Assembly (NCBI GenBank): GCA_001890945.1
Contig: MLAX01000002.1
Span: forward strand, 62,001-126,000
Source of the DNA: Alphaproteobacteria bacterium AO1-B
GTDB taxonomy: Bacteria > Pseudomonadota > Alphaproteobacteria > Rhizobiales > Stappiaceae
Reading direction: 5' to 3'
DNA: 64,000 nucleotides
The translations under genes and the position numbers were made by a program. The notes under the pieces were generated by a model. The model saw nothing but the letters and a program-made list of their open reading frames with translations, did not search any database and was not told the DNA's origin. Positions 9,638 to 18,045 of the stretch are shown here, piece after piece. Each line of letters begins with the position of its first letter. The first letter of the stretch is position 1.

Positions 9638-9848
9638 CTTCGGTAAAAAAGCTGTCGTTGAGCAAACTGTGAGGAGTAAAAGGGGCTGATGTGATCAACT
9701 GCGCAATGTTCTTTGTGTCTGCATTGAGCCTTGTGATCCATTGGCACAACTGAGGTGAGTTGCTTTTGCTTGCGCCGGCCGCAACGAGGTTAACAATCTG
9801 ATCGATTTCGACCTGCCCATTGTCGCGATTGCTGCTGCGTGTAACCAT
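9600..9848 (-). CDS. truncated MucR/Ros-like protein (82 residues, no zinc finger)
   Basis: The N-terminal half resembles the MucR N-terminus (VEIDQIVNLVAAGASKSN), but the frame ends after 82 residues without the zinc-finger DNA-binding part found in full-length MucR proteins of roughly 130-150 residues. Its 3' end runs into the end of the convergent TetR gene. The upstream block at 9911-9974 is nearly the same as the one before the MucR-like gene at the left window edge. It may be a decaying paralogue or a short protein that interferes with MucR; the sequence does not decide this. Confidence 0.5.
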   Translation of the reverse strand: MVTRSSNRDNGQVEIDQIVNLVAAGASKSNSPQLCQWITRLNADTKNIAQLITSAPFTPHSLLNDSFFTEVIRTPLRQEVFS

Positions 9849-9910
9849 ACGGTAAGACCCTTTGCAAGGTCATTCTGTTTGGAAGGCCAAAGTCAATCAG
9901 ATCCTAGACT

Positions 9911-9974
9911 ACGTGGTGTCAAAATAGAGGCTGCTTGCAAAAAAAGTGTATTGCGCCAAGAACCAAACTCCCCG
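9911..9974 (-). promoter_or_regulatory. conserved upstream block of the MucR-like gene, copy 2
   Basis: This is the second copy of the block at 164-221, with a few substitutions and an insertion of about five bases near its right end. It begins ACGTGGTGTCAAAATAGAGG and contains GTGTATTGCGCCAA. It lies 63 bases upstream of the truncated MucR-like start, matching the distance seen for copy 1, which argues for a promoter or operator rather than chance. Confidence 0.5.
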
Positions 9975-10081
9975 TCGCACACTCTGACGCTGCCTTGCCA
10001 AACCGACTATGTTCCAGAGGATGGTAGAGAACGACGCCACCGCCATGGGGTGCGTCAGGATTTCATAGCCGGGAGCATTTG

Positions 10082-10519
10082 ATGACCAGCACTATGACGT
10101 TTACAGAACCGGTTTCAGCGCACGCTGAAGTAACTGCGGAGATCGAAAGAAACCTCCTTGCATCTCTTTCTGGACTAAACAGCCAAGCAACAAACTCGAC
10201 ACTTGTGCTGTCCAGACGAGATCCGAACGGCAACCTTGTGGCAGGTTTATCGGGGTCAACATCCTATGGATGGCTCCTGGTGAAACTTCTATGGGTTCAT
10301 CGGGGTTTAAGGGGGACCGGTGTTGGCACAGTTCTGATGGGAGAAGCAGAAGAACGTGCCAAGGCGATTGGGTGTCATGGTGCCTGGCTGGATACGTCCA
10401 ACCAAGCGGCGCGCGATTTCTACCGTCGCCTCGGGTATTCGGATTTTGGTTTGCTCAGCAACTCTCCGGGCAATGACCCGGAAGGGCATTGTCGCTGGTT
10501 CATGAAAAAGTCCTTGTAA
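10082..10519 (+). CDS. GNAT-family N-acetyltransferase
   Basis: This protein of about 145 residues carries the acetyl-CoA binding motif A (LWVHRGLRGTGVGTVLMGEA, around residues 70-89) and the C-terminal aromatic signature ARDFYRRLGYSDFG. Such proteins transfer acetyl groups to amines of small molecules or proteins. ATG 10082 is chosen; a TTG directly before it (10079) is in frame but less likely. It stands alone between non-coding stretches, so the substrate cannot be inferred. Confidence 0.85.
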   Translation: MTSTMTFTEPVSAHAEVTAEIERNLLASLSGLNSQATNSTLVLSRRDPNGNLVAGLSGSTSYGWLLVKLLWVHRGLRGTGVGTVLMGEAEERAKAIGCHGAWLDTSNQAARDFYRRLGYSDFGLLSNSPGNDPEGHCRWFMKKSL

Positions 10520-10966
10520 ACCGGGTTCCTGGACGCGGTTTGGACGCGTTTGATCTCCTGTCGCACTTTTGGTTCATCAAACCCGATGGAAGGAAAAGGG
10601 CTAGACGAAAACTGGAGACTTTTGATGGGGTCAACGGCGGAATTGTCGTTTTCGCTGGTTGCACAATATGCGTTCGGCCGCGCATAACCGGCTGCAGTTC
10701 CGGACTTCGGCTTGAAGCATCGACACCGGTCAAAAACCGATACTCGCCCGTCTTCCAGCACTCGTCGTACCCGTACGTCGGCAGGATCCCTCGCTCCATT
10801 GTCTGCGACCTTGGTTTCCTCGCGAAAGGACAATGGAAGGTCGCTTTCACAGCATATCAGGATGGGAGGTTTGGAGTCTGCAAGGGTCGAGAGCATAAGA
10901 CCCTGTTTCTGGAGCCTCTAGGGCCAACGTTCAGACGGGTACCGCCCGGCGCCAGGACCTGCAGAG
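10520..10966. other. intergenic region, no gene recognised
   Basis: Long open frames exist here on both strands (10489-11058 plus, 10420-10896 minus), but they overlap each other and the flanking real genes, show no domain, and look like chance frames. No repeat from elsewhere in the window was found here. Confidence 0.4.
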
Positions 10967-11836
10967 CTACGCGCTCTCCACGAAAAAAGTGTCGGAGCGT
11001 TCCAGTTTCCAGCCAAGTATGTTTTGAACGTTGTCTGCCTCAGCCTGAGACGCGGTGAACAAGTGCGTGCCGGTTTCTTCATTATAGAGCCGGAACACGC
11101 CCTGGTCGTTGCTGCCAGTCTCTTGCGTATATACGTACATGGCAACGCCCTCATATGAGAATTGCGGAAAGCTGGCCTCGACATAGGCTTTTTCTTCTTC
11201 CGAGGTCGTGAAGAAATGCGCATCCGTCACAGTGTTGTAGAACCGGTGCAGGGCAGTGCCCGTGCCCGCACTGGCATCCGTGATGAATGTGGGGCCCTCA
11301 AGGGTCATGTGAGGAAGGTTCGCGGCTATGTCGTCACGTTCTTCCACCGATGTCGTGTAAAAGTGCGCTCCGCTCTCAGAATTGTAGAACCTGTACACAG
11401 CCCCCCCTGGCCCAGCCAGATCGCTTAGTGCGGTGCTCAGCTGGTTCGCAGCTGTTTCGATCATCAAATTCAGGTCAGAGGAGGGCAGTGTGCCTCCATT
11501 TGTCTCGGCCAGCGCCTGGTACTGCGCGTCGGAAATGTCGTTGATGGCATTCGTCAGGACGGTCAGGATTTCTGTGGTTGAGAACGTCTCACCGTTGCCG
11601 GGCGGCACGTCCACGTCGACGAGGAAGCTCGCGAATGCGGTTCCAATGACCTCGCCGATATCCGTGCCTAATTCGCCCGAGAACACAGCTCTTACCGTAT
11701 CGGCAACGCCGTTTTTGCCAGCGCTGGTCACTGCGTCGTCCAGTGCAAATGCAATGTCCTGCTGGGTTTTTGCATCTGCCCGCTGATCAGACAGGCCCCT
11801 GATCAGATCTGGCCTGATTTCTTCGATGGTGGTCAT
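10967..11836 (-). CDS. protein with three C-terminal DUF5648-type repeats
   Basis: This 289-residue protein has an N-terminal helical, acidic region (about 1-140) and three copies of a repeat of about 45 residues of the form YRFYNSESGAHFYTTSVEER (starts near residues 147, 194 and 245). Such repeats occur at the ends of secreted or surface proteins and often act as adhesive or glycan-binding modules; their function is not settled. No signal peptide is visible, so export, if any, would use a signal-independent route such as type I secretion. It stands alone with no transporter genes nearby. Confidence 0.72.
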   Translation of the reverse strand: MTTIEEIRPDLIRGLSDQRADAKTQQDIAFALDDAVTSAGKNGVADTVRAVFSGELGTDIGEVIGTAFASFLVDVDVPPGNGETFSTTEILTVLTNAINDISDAQYQALAETNGGTLPSSDLNLMIETAANQLSTALSDLAGPGGAVYRFYNSESGAHFYTTSVEERDDIAANLPHMTLEGPTFITDASAGTGTALHRFYNTVTDAHFFTTSEEEKAYVEASFPQFSYEGVAMYVYTQETGSNDQGVFRLYNEETGTHLFTASQAEADNVQNILGWKLERSDTFFVESA

Positions 11837-12407
11837 TTCAGACTGTTGGCTCGTTATTACGCCTTGTGTGGACGTTCTTTGGAGGCGCTAACCCGCTGAT
11901 TGCGTGGTTTTGGGTTCAGCTCGTTCCTATCCGAGATGCTTGCGCCTCTTGGGAGTGCCGGTGTTGAAGTGTTGATATGGACACCTTTGGGTTGTCGAGG
12001 TCTGATCTAGGCACTGAATATGTCGGATTTTCGACAGGCCTTTGAGTTCGGCACCTCTTGGTGTTTCAACACGGCTCACTGAGTGCCACCAGCTGGCCCG
12101 TGGGGATCGATAAAGTAAATCGCCCTGCTGCTGGTCTTCTTGGTCCTCGCCCGTCTTTCAGGCTCAAGATCCAGGCCCGGGTGATGGCCTCTTTGGGGCG
12201 CCCCGGAGGATCCTTGTTTGGAGTTCGCTCGAACTTTAAGGTCTTGGGGAGGGATGAGTATGAGCGGGCCGTGCGTGCGACGCCGTCGATTGGCGCTCTC
12301 GGCCCTGAGCGGACATTCATTCTGATTGCCGCGAATGTCTTAAAGGAACCCAAATCGGACCTTTGGTATAGCTTAAGAAGCCAGTGACCTGCAGACAACA
12401 AACAGGA
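11837..12407. other. intergenic region carrying a repeat fragment
   Basis: No credible gene was found. The only recognisable element is the repeat fragment at 12281-12351, listed separately. Open frames at 12058-12387 (plus) and 12066-12401 (minus) cover that repeat and show no domain. Confidence 0.4.
12281..12351 (+). repeat. 71-bp dispersed repeat tail with hairpin, fragment copy
   Basis: This stretch is nearly the same as 13684-13754 and 34322-34392. It holds an inverted repeat, GACATTC and GAATGTC, with a 14-base loop, followed by CTTAAAGGAA. In the other two places it forms the end of a larger repeat of about 350 bp; here the rest of that unit is missing. Confidence 0.75.
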
Positions 12408-12788
12408 TCAGGTTCGCATCATGCGCAAGGCCTGAACGAAGATTGCTATCAGGGCAAGAACTGAGAGTCCGACGTCAATGTAGACGACTTTCCCAATCGC
12501 GGCGTTGTACTGCCCTACTTTCCAAGCCAACAAGCAAAACGTTGCGGTACTAGCAAAGCCTCCGATTAAAGCGATCATCTGAAGCGGTGGCTTGAAGCTG
12601 GCGAATATGAGGAAAATGCCGAGCAGTCCAAACAGCACGGCGCGGTGCCGCATCAAGATCTCTAGGTTCGGGTCATCGATTGACAGACCATAGAGCGATT
12701 GCAGTTGCGTTACGCCCAAAACGCCGGATAGCGGAAGGAGGTGAACAATTCCGATTGCGAGGAGAGCGACGGTTGTGAAGATATGCAT
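12408..12788 (-). CDS. small integral membrane protein (about four transmembrane helices)
   Basis: This 126-residue protein is almost entirely hydrophobic, with helices near residues 5-24, 50-66, 71-90 and 104-121. No enzymatic motif is visible. It is divergently transcribed from the HxlR-type regulator at 12865, with an inverted repeat at 12811-12837 between them. This suggests that the regulator controls it. Proteins of this type are sometimes labelled phosphopantetheine adenylyltransferase in databases, which nothing in this sequence supports. The function is unknown. Confidence 0.7.
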   Translation of the reverse strand: MHIFTTVALLAIGIVHLLPLSGVLGVTQLQSLYGLSIDDPNLEILMRHRAVLFGLLGIFLIFASFKPPLQMIALIGGFASTATFCLLAWKVGQYNAAIGKVVYIDVGLSVLALIAIFVQALRMMRT

Positions 12789-12810
12789 TGATCGACCAGA
12801 GTTTGTTTTT

Positions 12811-12837
12811 CATACTCTGAATTACATGTTGAGTATG
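12811..12837. promoter_or_regulatory. inverted repeat, candidate HxlR operator
   Basis: The arms CATACTC (12811-12817) and GAGTATG (12831-12837) are perfect inverted repeats with a 13-base spacer. They lie between the divergent membrane-protein and HxlR-type genes, 28 bases from the HxlR start codon. The position fits autoregulation and control of the neighbour. Confidence 0.6.
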
Positions 12838-12864
12838 GAATTGCAACCCAGATAAGGTGCTACT

Positions 12865-13326
12865 GTGCTGATTGGATCAAATCGTAAGACCTCTCCCATT
12901 CCGCCCGACCGCTGCAACCTAGCGGCTGCCTTCGAACTGATAGGCGACCGCCCGTCATTATTGGTGCTTAGATCAATCTTTTACGGGGTCACTCGCTTCA
13001 ACGACATTCAATTCGAGAACGGAATAGCGCGCACTGTGTTGAGCGATCGGTTAAAGCGACTTTGCGCGAATGGGCTTCTAGTAAAGCAAAAATACAATCC
13101 GCCCACGGGTCGATCGCAAGACGAGTATGTTCCGACTCAGAAGGCAATCGGTTTGCTCCCAGCATTTGTTGCGTTGACCCAATGGTTCGACCGATGGGGT
13201 GAACGGGACGGCGATCCGCCCATTACCTTCGTGGACAAAACATCAGAAGCGCCAGTGCGCATCGCCTTTGTGAATGAGCAAGATCAGGCGGTCTCATTAG
13301 ACGAGATCAAGCCGATCTTCTCGTGA
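12865..13326 (+). CDS. HxlR-family winged-helix transcriptional regulator
   Basis: This 153-residue protein has the HxlR signature, including the conserved Cys17 (DRCNLAAAFELIGDRPS) that in redox-sensing members reacts with electrophiles. A winged helix follows (TRFNDIQFENGIARTVLSDR). The start is GTG at 12865; no better ATG is in frame upstream. The family usually represses a divergent neighbour and responds to aldehydes, quinones or oxidants. The divergent membrane protein is the likely target. A Trp usual after GDR in the family is Pro here (GDRPSLLVLR). Confidence 0.88.
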   Translation: MLIGSNRKTSPIPPDRCNLAAAFELIGDRPSLLVLRSIFYGVTRFNDIQFENGIARTVLSDRLKRLCANGLLVKQKYNPPTGRSQDEYVPTQKAIGLLPAFVALTQWFDRWGERDGDPPITFVDKTSEAPVRIAFVNEQDQAVSLDEIKPIFS

Positions 13327-13338
13327 ACCTTAATCTAA

Positions 13339-13371
13339 CGAATGGCTGCTTCGTCCGCATGGCGGACCTTG
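13339..13371. repeat. short dispersed motif with GTCCGC palindrome, copy 1
   Basis: The stretch CGAATGGCTGCTTCGTCCGC followed by a GCGGAC arm recurs, slightly degraded, at 15906-15935. The palindrome alone (GTCCGCATGGCGGA or a variant) also occurs near 34888 and 35811. All copies are intergenic and lie just downstream of gene ends. No coding or transposase signal is attached. Confidence 0.5.
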
Positions 13372-13389
13372 CACCTGAGCGCAGCGAAT

Positions 13390-13719
13390 TCACAATATCC
13401 GCCCATTCTGACCGTTGATCTCCCACAACTCACCGACTTGAGCGGGCTTGGTTTCTAGCGGCGTCCGCGTTTTAAGCCCAGCCGATGGGATAACCCGTCC
13501 TCCAAAACCGTTTCGCCCGAGCGCGGGCGGCTTCTTTAGCCTCAAGCTCTGTGCGAGCTCAGTCTCCAGGCGCATGAAAACAAGCAGCTCATCGTCGCCA
13601 AATTTCTGGTCGGGGAGGGCGGTGACCTTCAGGGCGGACCTCAGCCGTGCGGTGTCGATGGGCCGGCGAGACGATGCTGGTGCCGCCGTCGATTGGCACT
13701 TTCGACCCTGAGCGGACAT
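13390..13719 (-). pseudogene. frameshifted copy of the repeat-borne small gene (RPIDTARLKSALKV module)
   Basis: The first 57 or so residues match the genes at 34130-34357 and 45499-45882 (shared core RPIDTARL-SALKVTAL then MRLETELAQ). After ETELAQ the reading frame leaves that of the other copies, because the DNA has two extra bases at about 13551 (CAAGCTCTGTGCGAG against CAAGCTGTGCGAG). The remaining 50 residues are therefore probably meaningless. The gene is embedded in a repeat of about 350 bp, listed separately. The function of the module is unknown. Confidence 0.6.
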
Positions 13720-13754
13720 TCATTCTGATTGCCGCGAATGTCTTAAAGGAGCCC
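13398..13754 (-). repeat. dispersed repeat of about 350 bp carrying a small coding module, copy 1
   Basis: This segment aligns over its whole length with 34040-34392, at lower identity in its left 90 bases and high identity on the right. Shared landmarks from left to right are ATTC-GACCGTTG, GACTTGAGCG, GCCCAGCCGAT, the coding module on the minus strand, and the 71-bp hairpin tail ending CTTAAAGGAGCCC. Partial copies are at 12281-12351, 43065-43195 and 45499-45700. No terminal inverted repeats or target duplications were identified by eye. Confidence 0.7.
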
Positions 13755-13786
13755 AAACCTCTCGAATGCTGCACCGCGGATCAATG

Positions 13787-14785
13787 TCAGCACTCTGGAC
13801 TTGTGGCAGGTAGCCGACTTCTATCAATTGGTCGGAGTTTCCACTCAAACCCAACGGCCCTTTCGGACACGTCCCAGAGACGCGACATGACAGCTTTGTC
13901 ATGGGCATAAGCGTTAAGTGTGCCCTTACCGACCGGGCCGACCACTTCCATGCGGCCTGTCGGGCCGTAGAGGGCGCGTTGCTCGGTCAGTGCCTCTTCG
14001 GTGGCGCACATGACTTCGGGATATGAGCCTTGTTCCGCAGTCTGGACCATCGGCGTTTTGGTCATCAGCCACCAGATGAAACGCATCGTGCGGCCGCCGC
14101 TTGTTGTGATCAGAGAAGTCGCCGATGAGCCGGGATGGCAGACGAAGACTTCTACATCTTTGCGCCCCGCAACTGCCAGACGTTCCTGCAATTCGTAGGC
14201 AAACATCATCTGCGCCAGCTTGCTTTGCGAATAAGCGATATTTGCGCCGTAACCTTCATTCCAATTCATATCGTCGAATTTGATGGTCTTGAGCCCAAGG
14301 TTGTAACCAAGGCTTGCGACGACCACGATCCGGCCCTTACTATCCGCGATGCGATCAATGAGCAGACCATTCAGCAGAAAATGTCCGTAGTGGTTGGTGC
14401 CAAGTTGGCTTTCGAACCCGTCGACAGTCAGCTTGCGCGCCGGCACCTGCGCGATAGCCGCGTTGTTGATCAGCGCGTCGATGCGAGGCACAGTCTTCAG
14501 GATCTCTTCGGCCGCCTTGCGCACGCTGGCCAAAACGGACAGATCCATGCGGATAAAGCTCACATCAGCTTTCGCACCGAGTTCCTGCTTTAGGTCCGCG
14601 ATTGCCGCCTCAGATTTCCCGGCCGAGCGGTTCAGCATCACCACCTTAGCGTTTTTCTTAAGGAGAATGCGCGCTGCTTGAAAGCCTGCGCCCGCGTTAG
14701 CTCCGGTGATAATGTAGGTCTTACCAGACTGGTCGCCGAGGCGCGCGGGCGTCCAGCCTTTAGGTCCGAATGTCGTATCTGCCAT
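13787..14785 (-). CDS. short-chain dehydrogenase/reductase (retinol-dehydrogenase-like)
   Basis: From the ATG at 14785 the protein has 332 residues, with the NAD(P)-binding motif TGANAGAG near residue 26, NNAA, and the catalytic pair in YSQSK. An upstream in-frame ATG at 14866 would add 27 residues without domain content, so 14785 is preferred. The Rossmann fold is followed by a C-terminal extension typical of WW-oxidoreductase/retinol-dehydrogenase-like SDRs. It is divergent from the AraC gene at 14920, which is its likely activator. The substrate is unknown; SDR-AraC pairs often handle aldehydes or ketones. Confidence 0.88.
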   Translation of the reverse strand: MADTTFGPKGWTPARLGDQSGKTYIITGANAGAGFQAARILLKKNAKVVMLNRSAGKSEAAIADLKQELGAKADVSFIRMDLSVLASVRKAAEEILKTVPRIDALINNAAIAQVPARKLTVDGFESQLGTNHYGHFLLNGLLIDRIADSKGRIVVVASLGYNLGLKTIKFDDMNWNEGYGANIAYSQSKLAQMMFAYELQERLAVAGRKDVEVFVCHPGSSATSLITTSGGRTMRFIWWLMTKTPMVQTAEQGSYPEVMCATEEALTEQRALYGPTGRMEVVGPVGKGTLNAYAHDKAVMSRLWDVSERAVGFEWKLRPIDRSRLPATSPEC

Positions 14786-14919
14786 TTTCTGTCTCCTGCC
14801 AGCCCAAACCGGCGGATTGAGGGTTGTTTGCTTGACGGCATAGATAGATCCGGGCATGGCATGCAAACAGACGATATTCTCTCAAATACTTGCCCAATCG
14901 TCTCAATCCCATTGCAAAT

Positions 14920-15837
14920 ATGAAAGTCTTCTGCCAGCTAGAGTGCATAAGCAGAGAACAGATCAAAAACCTTATCGAGCGCCGTTTGCCTGAGGCAGGT
15001 CTCCTCGCTACCGCGTTGAAAGGTGTTCAGCTTTTCCGGGTGACGGAGGCTGTGCCCTGCACACCTGCTGTCTATAAGCCAACGGTGGTGGCTATTCTCA
15101 GTGGTACCAAAGAAGCTGTTCTGGACGGTGAGCACCATGTTTATGGTAGCGACAAATACCTGCTGTGCCCCATGACTTTACCAGTGGAGGCGGGCACGCC
15201 AAAGGCGTCCGAAGAAGTCCCTTTGCTCGGTGTGTTGATTGCGCTGGAACCACGGATGATGCGGGAGCTCACCATGGAAATCGAGACCGCTGCCGGTGGT
15301 AAGAAACACTTGCGGGATTGCGAGCCATCAGCTTTAGCGTTGGCCCCTTGGGATGTCGGTTTCACGCAGGCACTGCTGCGGCTTCTCGAATTGCTTGACA
15401 ATCCGGTTGATCTGGAGGTTCTCGGACAGGGGCGAATGCGCGAATTATGTTACGCGGTACTCATGGGCGAGGCTGGGGCGGCCGCAAGAAGGGCCTTTGG
15501 CGTCGGCAACGAAATTGCAGGCACCATCGAATATCTCTCGAACCACCTGAACAAACAGGTCACCATCGGCGACATGGCCGACCATGTCGGCATGAGCCGG
15601 GCGGTTTTCCATCGACGGTTCAAGGAAGCCACCACCATGTCCCCGATCCAGTTCGTGAAATCGATGCGGCTGAACAATGCCGCGATGAAAATCGCCGAGG
15701 GAAAGACCGTATCAGAGGCTGCGTGGGACGTAGGCTACCAAAGCACCTCACAATTCAGCCGTGAGTTTAAGCGGATGTACGGCCAGTCGCCCCGAGAATG
15801 GGGCAACGCGGCGCAGTTGCCAGAACAACTGACCTAA
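14920..15837 (+). CDS. AraC-family regulator with AraC_N-type sensor domain
   Basis: This protein of 305 residues from ATG 14920 (TTG 14890 is in frame upstream but weak) has an N-terminal sensor half of the AraC_N type (AVYKPTVVAILSGTKEAVLD) and two C-terminal helix-turn-helix motifs. These are visible as VTIGDMADHVGMSRAVFHRR and KTVSEAAWDVGYQSTSQFSR. It is divergent from the SDR gene at 13787-14785 with about 130 bases between start codons. This family commonly activates a neighbouring oxidoreductase gene. The ligand is unknown. Confidence 0.9.
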   Translation: MKVFCQLECISREQIKNLIERRLPEAGLLATALKGVQLFRVTEAVPCTPAVYKPTVVAILSGTKEAVLDGEHHVYGSDKYLLCPMTLPVEAGTPKASEEVPLLGVLIALEPRMMRELTMEIETAAGGKKHLRDCEPSALALAPWDVGFTQALLRLLELLDNPVDLEVLGQGRMRELCYAVLMGEAGAAARRAFGVGNEIAGTIEYLSNHLNKQVTIGDMADHVGMSRAVFHRRFKEATTMSPIQFVKSMRLNNAAMKIAEGKTVSEAAWDVGYQSTSQFSREFKRMYGQSPREWGNAAQLPEQLT

Positions 15838-15905
15838 AGTGGACCCGATAGCTTTATTCTTGTGAATTTCCGATTTGAGTGATGCAACAGTCATTGGGTG
15901 CGCAG

Positions 15906-15935
15906 TATCGAATGGCTGCTTCGTCCGCAGAGCAG
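15906..15935. repeat. short dispersed motif with GTCCGC palindrome, copy 2
   Basis: The sequence TCGAATGGCTGCTTCGTCCG matches 13338-13357 closely, and the right arm is degraded (CAGAGCAGAC). It sits in the 260-base gap between the AraC and TetR genes, which otherwise contains nothing recognisable. Confidence 0.45.
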
Positions 15936-16098
15936 ACACTTATCTTCTCCCCAGCGAACTTCTTGCCGTAACGCGACGACAACTGCTACTGGCACTCCGC
16001 TAAAATGGCCGCACTTGCAGTATCAACTGTTAACACTCACCACAGCGCCACAACCTCCCAAAACCTTTACTCTTCTTGTCTGTGCAGGGGCTGCATTC

Positions 16099-16650
16099 TC
16101 AGTCCAGAAACTTCGCTTCTAAGGCGGACTGCAAAAGATCGGATAGTTTCGGCCCCACCGTGGTGTAGTGTTCTTTGAATACGTGCTGAGCCCCGACGAA
16201 GGCTGCATACTCAAGCTGTGCAAGCAAACTGGCCTTGTCAGCCTCAATTTCGAAACGCGTTGCATACATATGCGTGACGTAGTCGATGCGCTGACGGTCG
16301 ACGCGTTCTACCGCTTGCTGAACTTGCGCATTTTGGCTGGCCAAATGGCGAATGCCGACTTCAATCGAGGGATCGAGTTTGGTTGCTAGATCGGACAGCT
16401 CTTGCGCGCGCTCCTGGGCATCATCAACTTCTTCCAGCGCATTGATGACTGGTTGTGTGAAGGTCTCGTGCCAGTACTCCATAAGTGCATCGATGAATGC
16501 AGCCTGGTCTTCGAAGTGGTGATAGAATGAGCCGACGGTTTTGTCGGCTGCGGTGCACAATTCCTTGACACGGAGCGCCTCAGGTCCCTTTGAAGCGAGT
16601 TCTCCTAGACCAAATGCCAACCAGTCTGATTTTTTGAAGCGTTTCGCCAT
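16099..16650 (-). CDS. TetR-family transcriptional regulator
   Basis: This 183-residue protein has an N-terminal TetR helix-turn-helix (ALRVKELCTAADKTVGSFYH, about residues 25-44) and a C-terminal helical sensor domain. It is divergent from the AraC gene at 16748, with a near-perfect palindrome at 16695-16718 between them. Its likely targets are itself and the AraC gene, and possibly the eight-gene run that follows. The ligand is unknown. Confidence 0.88.
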   Translation of the reverse strand: MAKRFKKSDWLAFGLGELASKGPEALRVKELCTAADKTVGSFYHHFEDQAAFIDALMEYWHETFTQPVINALEEVDDAQERAQELSDLATKLDPSIEVGIRHLASQNAQVQQAVERVDRQRIDYVTHMYATRFEIEADKASLLAQLEYAAFVGAQHVFKEHYTTVGPKLSDLLQSALEAKFLD

Positions 16651-16694
16651 GCATCTTACCTGTGCGTCTTTGCCGCCTCTGGACCAGTTGTCTC

Positions 16695-16718
16695 AAACCA
16701 TAACTTGAGTTACGGTTT
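16695..16718. promoter_or_regulatory. palindrome, candidate TetR operator
   Basis: The 24-bp stretch begins AAACCATAACTTGAG and ends TTACGGTTT. The two halves are inverted copies with one mismatched pair in the arms and a non-pairing centre. It lies 45 bases upstream of the TetR start and about 30 bases before the AraC start. TetR regulators of this kind bind such 20-24-bp dyads. Confidence 0.68.
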
Positions 16719-16747
16719 TGCGCAAATAAACTCCTGAGGCCTCAGTG

Positions 16748-17647
16748 ATGGGTCACCAAATGTCGGCACCTGACTCAAATGGCGAAATCCTTCTGATCCC
16801 GGAAGGTCTTCACAAGTTCGCCGGTGCGCGTACGGTTATGACAAGCGGGCGCGCAGGGATCTTCCACAAGCTATTGCACCAAAACGCCTTTGGCACAGAG
16901 TTCTTCTCAAACGCGCCGTGCCTTGCGTATGTCTTGCGGGGGAGTGAGACATTCTTTGATGCGGATGGCGAAGAGACGACCGTTTACCCAGGCGATACGT
17001 TGTTGGTGCCCCGGCATCACCACATGATCTCGGACTTCTCCAGCGCTGACGGACCGTTGGAAGCTTACCTCTTTTTTTTCAGCGATGCGGTGATTGGGGA
17101 ATACCTTTCCGCGACAGCCAAGGGTGCAACGGCCGCTCCGGACAGCAAAACCGCTTTGTTTGCGGGCTCCCCTTCGTTGCGCGGATATGTCGATGCGCTG
17201 CCCAGGGTCTATGACGACCTGATCGCGCCACCCACGTTGGTAAAGGCCAAACTCCTGGAATTGCTTCTGCTGTTGCATCTGCACGACGGGGATGGTCAGC
17301 TTTATAACTTTCTCGTCCACGAAAACACCAATCGAGCGCGCCGCAACATCAAACAAGTCATGCGGGCACATGCTTTGGCCGATTTATCAATTGCGGACTA
17401 CGCGACGCTCTCCGGGCGTTCCGTGTCCGCCTTTCAGAGGGATTTCAAGAGGGAGTTTGGGGAAACGCCAAGCGTTTGGTTGCGCCGCGCACGGCTGGAA
17501 CATGCCGACGACAAAGTCGTCAACAGCCAAGATACGATCGCCGATATTGCCTTGGCGGCTGGTTTCTCGGACACCTCGCATTTCATCAAAGCTTATAAGA
17601 GCCTATTCAACGAAACGCCAAAACAGCGCCGCTTGCATCTGGCGTGA
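16748..17647 (+). CDS. AraC/XylS-family regulator with N-terminal cupin
   Basis: This protein of about 299 residues has an N-terminal cupin-like sensor (VYPGDTLLVPRHHHMIS) and a C-terminal AraC DNA-binding domain. Motifs SIADYATLSGRSVSAFQRDF and DTIADIALAAGFSDTSHFIK are seen near residues 215 and 265. ATG 16748 is preferred; GTG 16745 and ATG 16760 are also in frame. It is 107 bases upstream of the ABM-fold gene that opens the eight-gene run and is the likely activator of that run. Confidence 0.9.
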   Translation: MGHQMSAPDSNGEILLIPEGLHKFAGARTVMTSGRAGIFHKLLHQNAFGTEFFSNAPCLAYVLRGSETFFDADGEETTVYPGDTLLVPRHHHMISDFSSADGPLEAYLFFFSDAVIGEYLSATAKGATAAPDSKTALFAGSPSLRGYVDALPRVYDDLIAPPTLVKAKLLELLLLLHLHDGDGQLYNFLVHENTNRARRNIKQVMRAHALADLSIADYATLSGRSVSAFQRDFKREFGETPSVWLRRARLEHADDKVVNSQDTIADIALAAGFSDTSHFIKAYKSLFNETPKQRRLHLA

Positions 17648-17754
17648 CGGCTGGATCGAAACTGACGCAAAAACCCGATTTTCGACGTCGTTGTTCTATC
17701 CCGAAGCACGCCGGTCAGTGAAAGTGTCTCCAACTTGTCAAAGGAGATACGACA

Positions 17755-18045
17755 ATGACAATCTGGGTCACGCTGGAAATGACGGTGCAAGATGGCGCGT
17801 TTGAGGCGCTGTCCACCTTTCTGGAAGAAAACCTGCCCAATGTGCGGGGCTTTGCCGGTGCGCTGAGTGTCACGCTGTACCATGATCAGAACACGCGCGC
17901 CTTTCTGATCCATGAAGAGTGGCTAAGCCGCGAACACCATCAAGCCTATCTTTCCTTTATCGAAGAACGCGGGGTGATGACCGCGCTTCTGGGGTTCATG
18001 GAAGGACCGCCAAAGGTCACATATTATGATCGGATGGTGATGTGA
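17755..18045 (+). CDS. antibiotic biosynthesis monooxygenase (ABM) fold protein
   Basis: This 96-residue protein has the ferredoxin-like ABM layout, with an N-terminal beta strand (IWVTLEMTV), LSVTLYHDQNTRAFLIHEEW in the centre, and an HHQAYL helix. ABM proteins are small cofactor-independent oxygenases or heme- or quinol-binding proteins. A strong ribosome-binding site AAAGGAGATACGACA precedes the ATG. It opens a run of eight genes to 21210 in which most junctions overlap by a few bases, so it is probably the promoter-proximal gene. Confidence 0.85.
   Translation: MTIWVTLEMTVQDGAFEALSTFLEENLPNVRGFAGALSVTLYHDQNTRAFLIHEEWLSREHHQAYLSFIEERGVMTALLGFMEGPPKVTYYDRMVM

Noticed and set aside
10420..11058. 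Two long overlapping open frames on opposite strands (158 and 189 residues)
   Set aside because: They overlap each other and real genes, have no domain and no start signal.
12058..12401. Open frames of about 110 residues on both strands
   Set aside because: They cover the 71-bp repeat tail and are not conserved as protein between copies.
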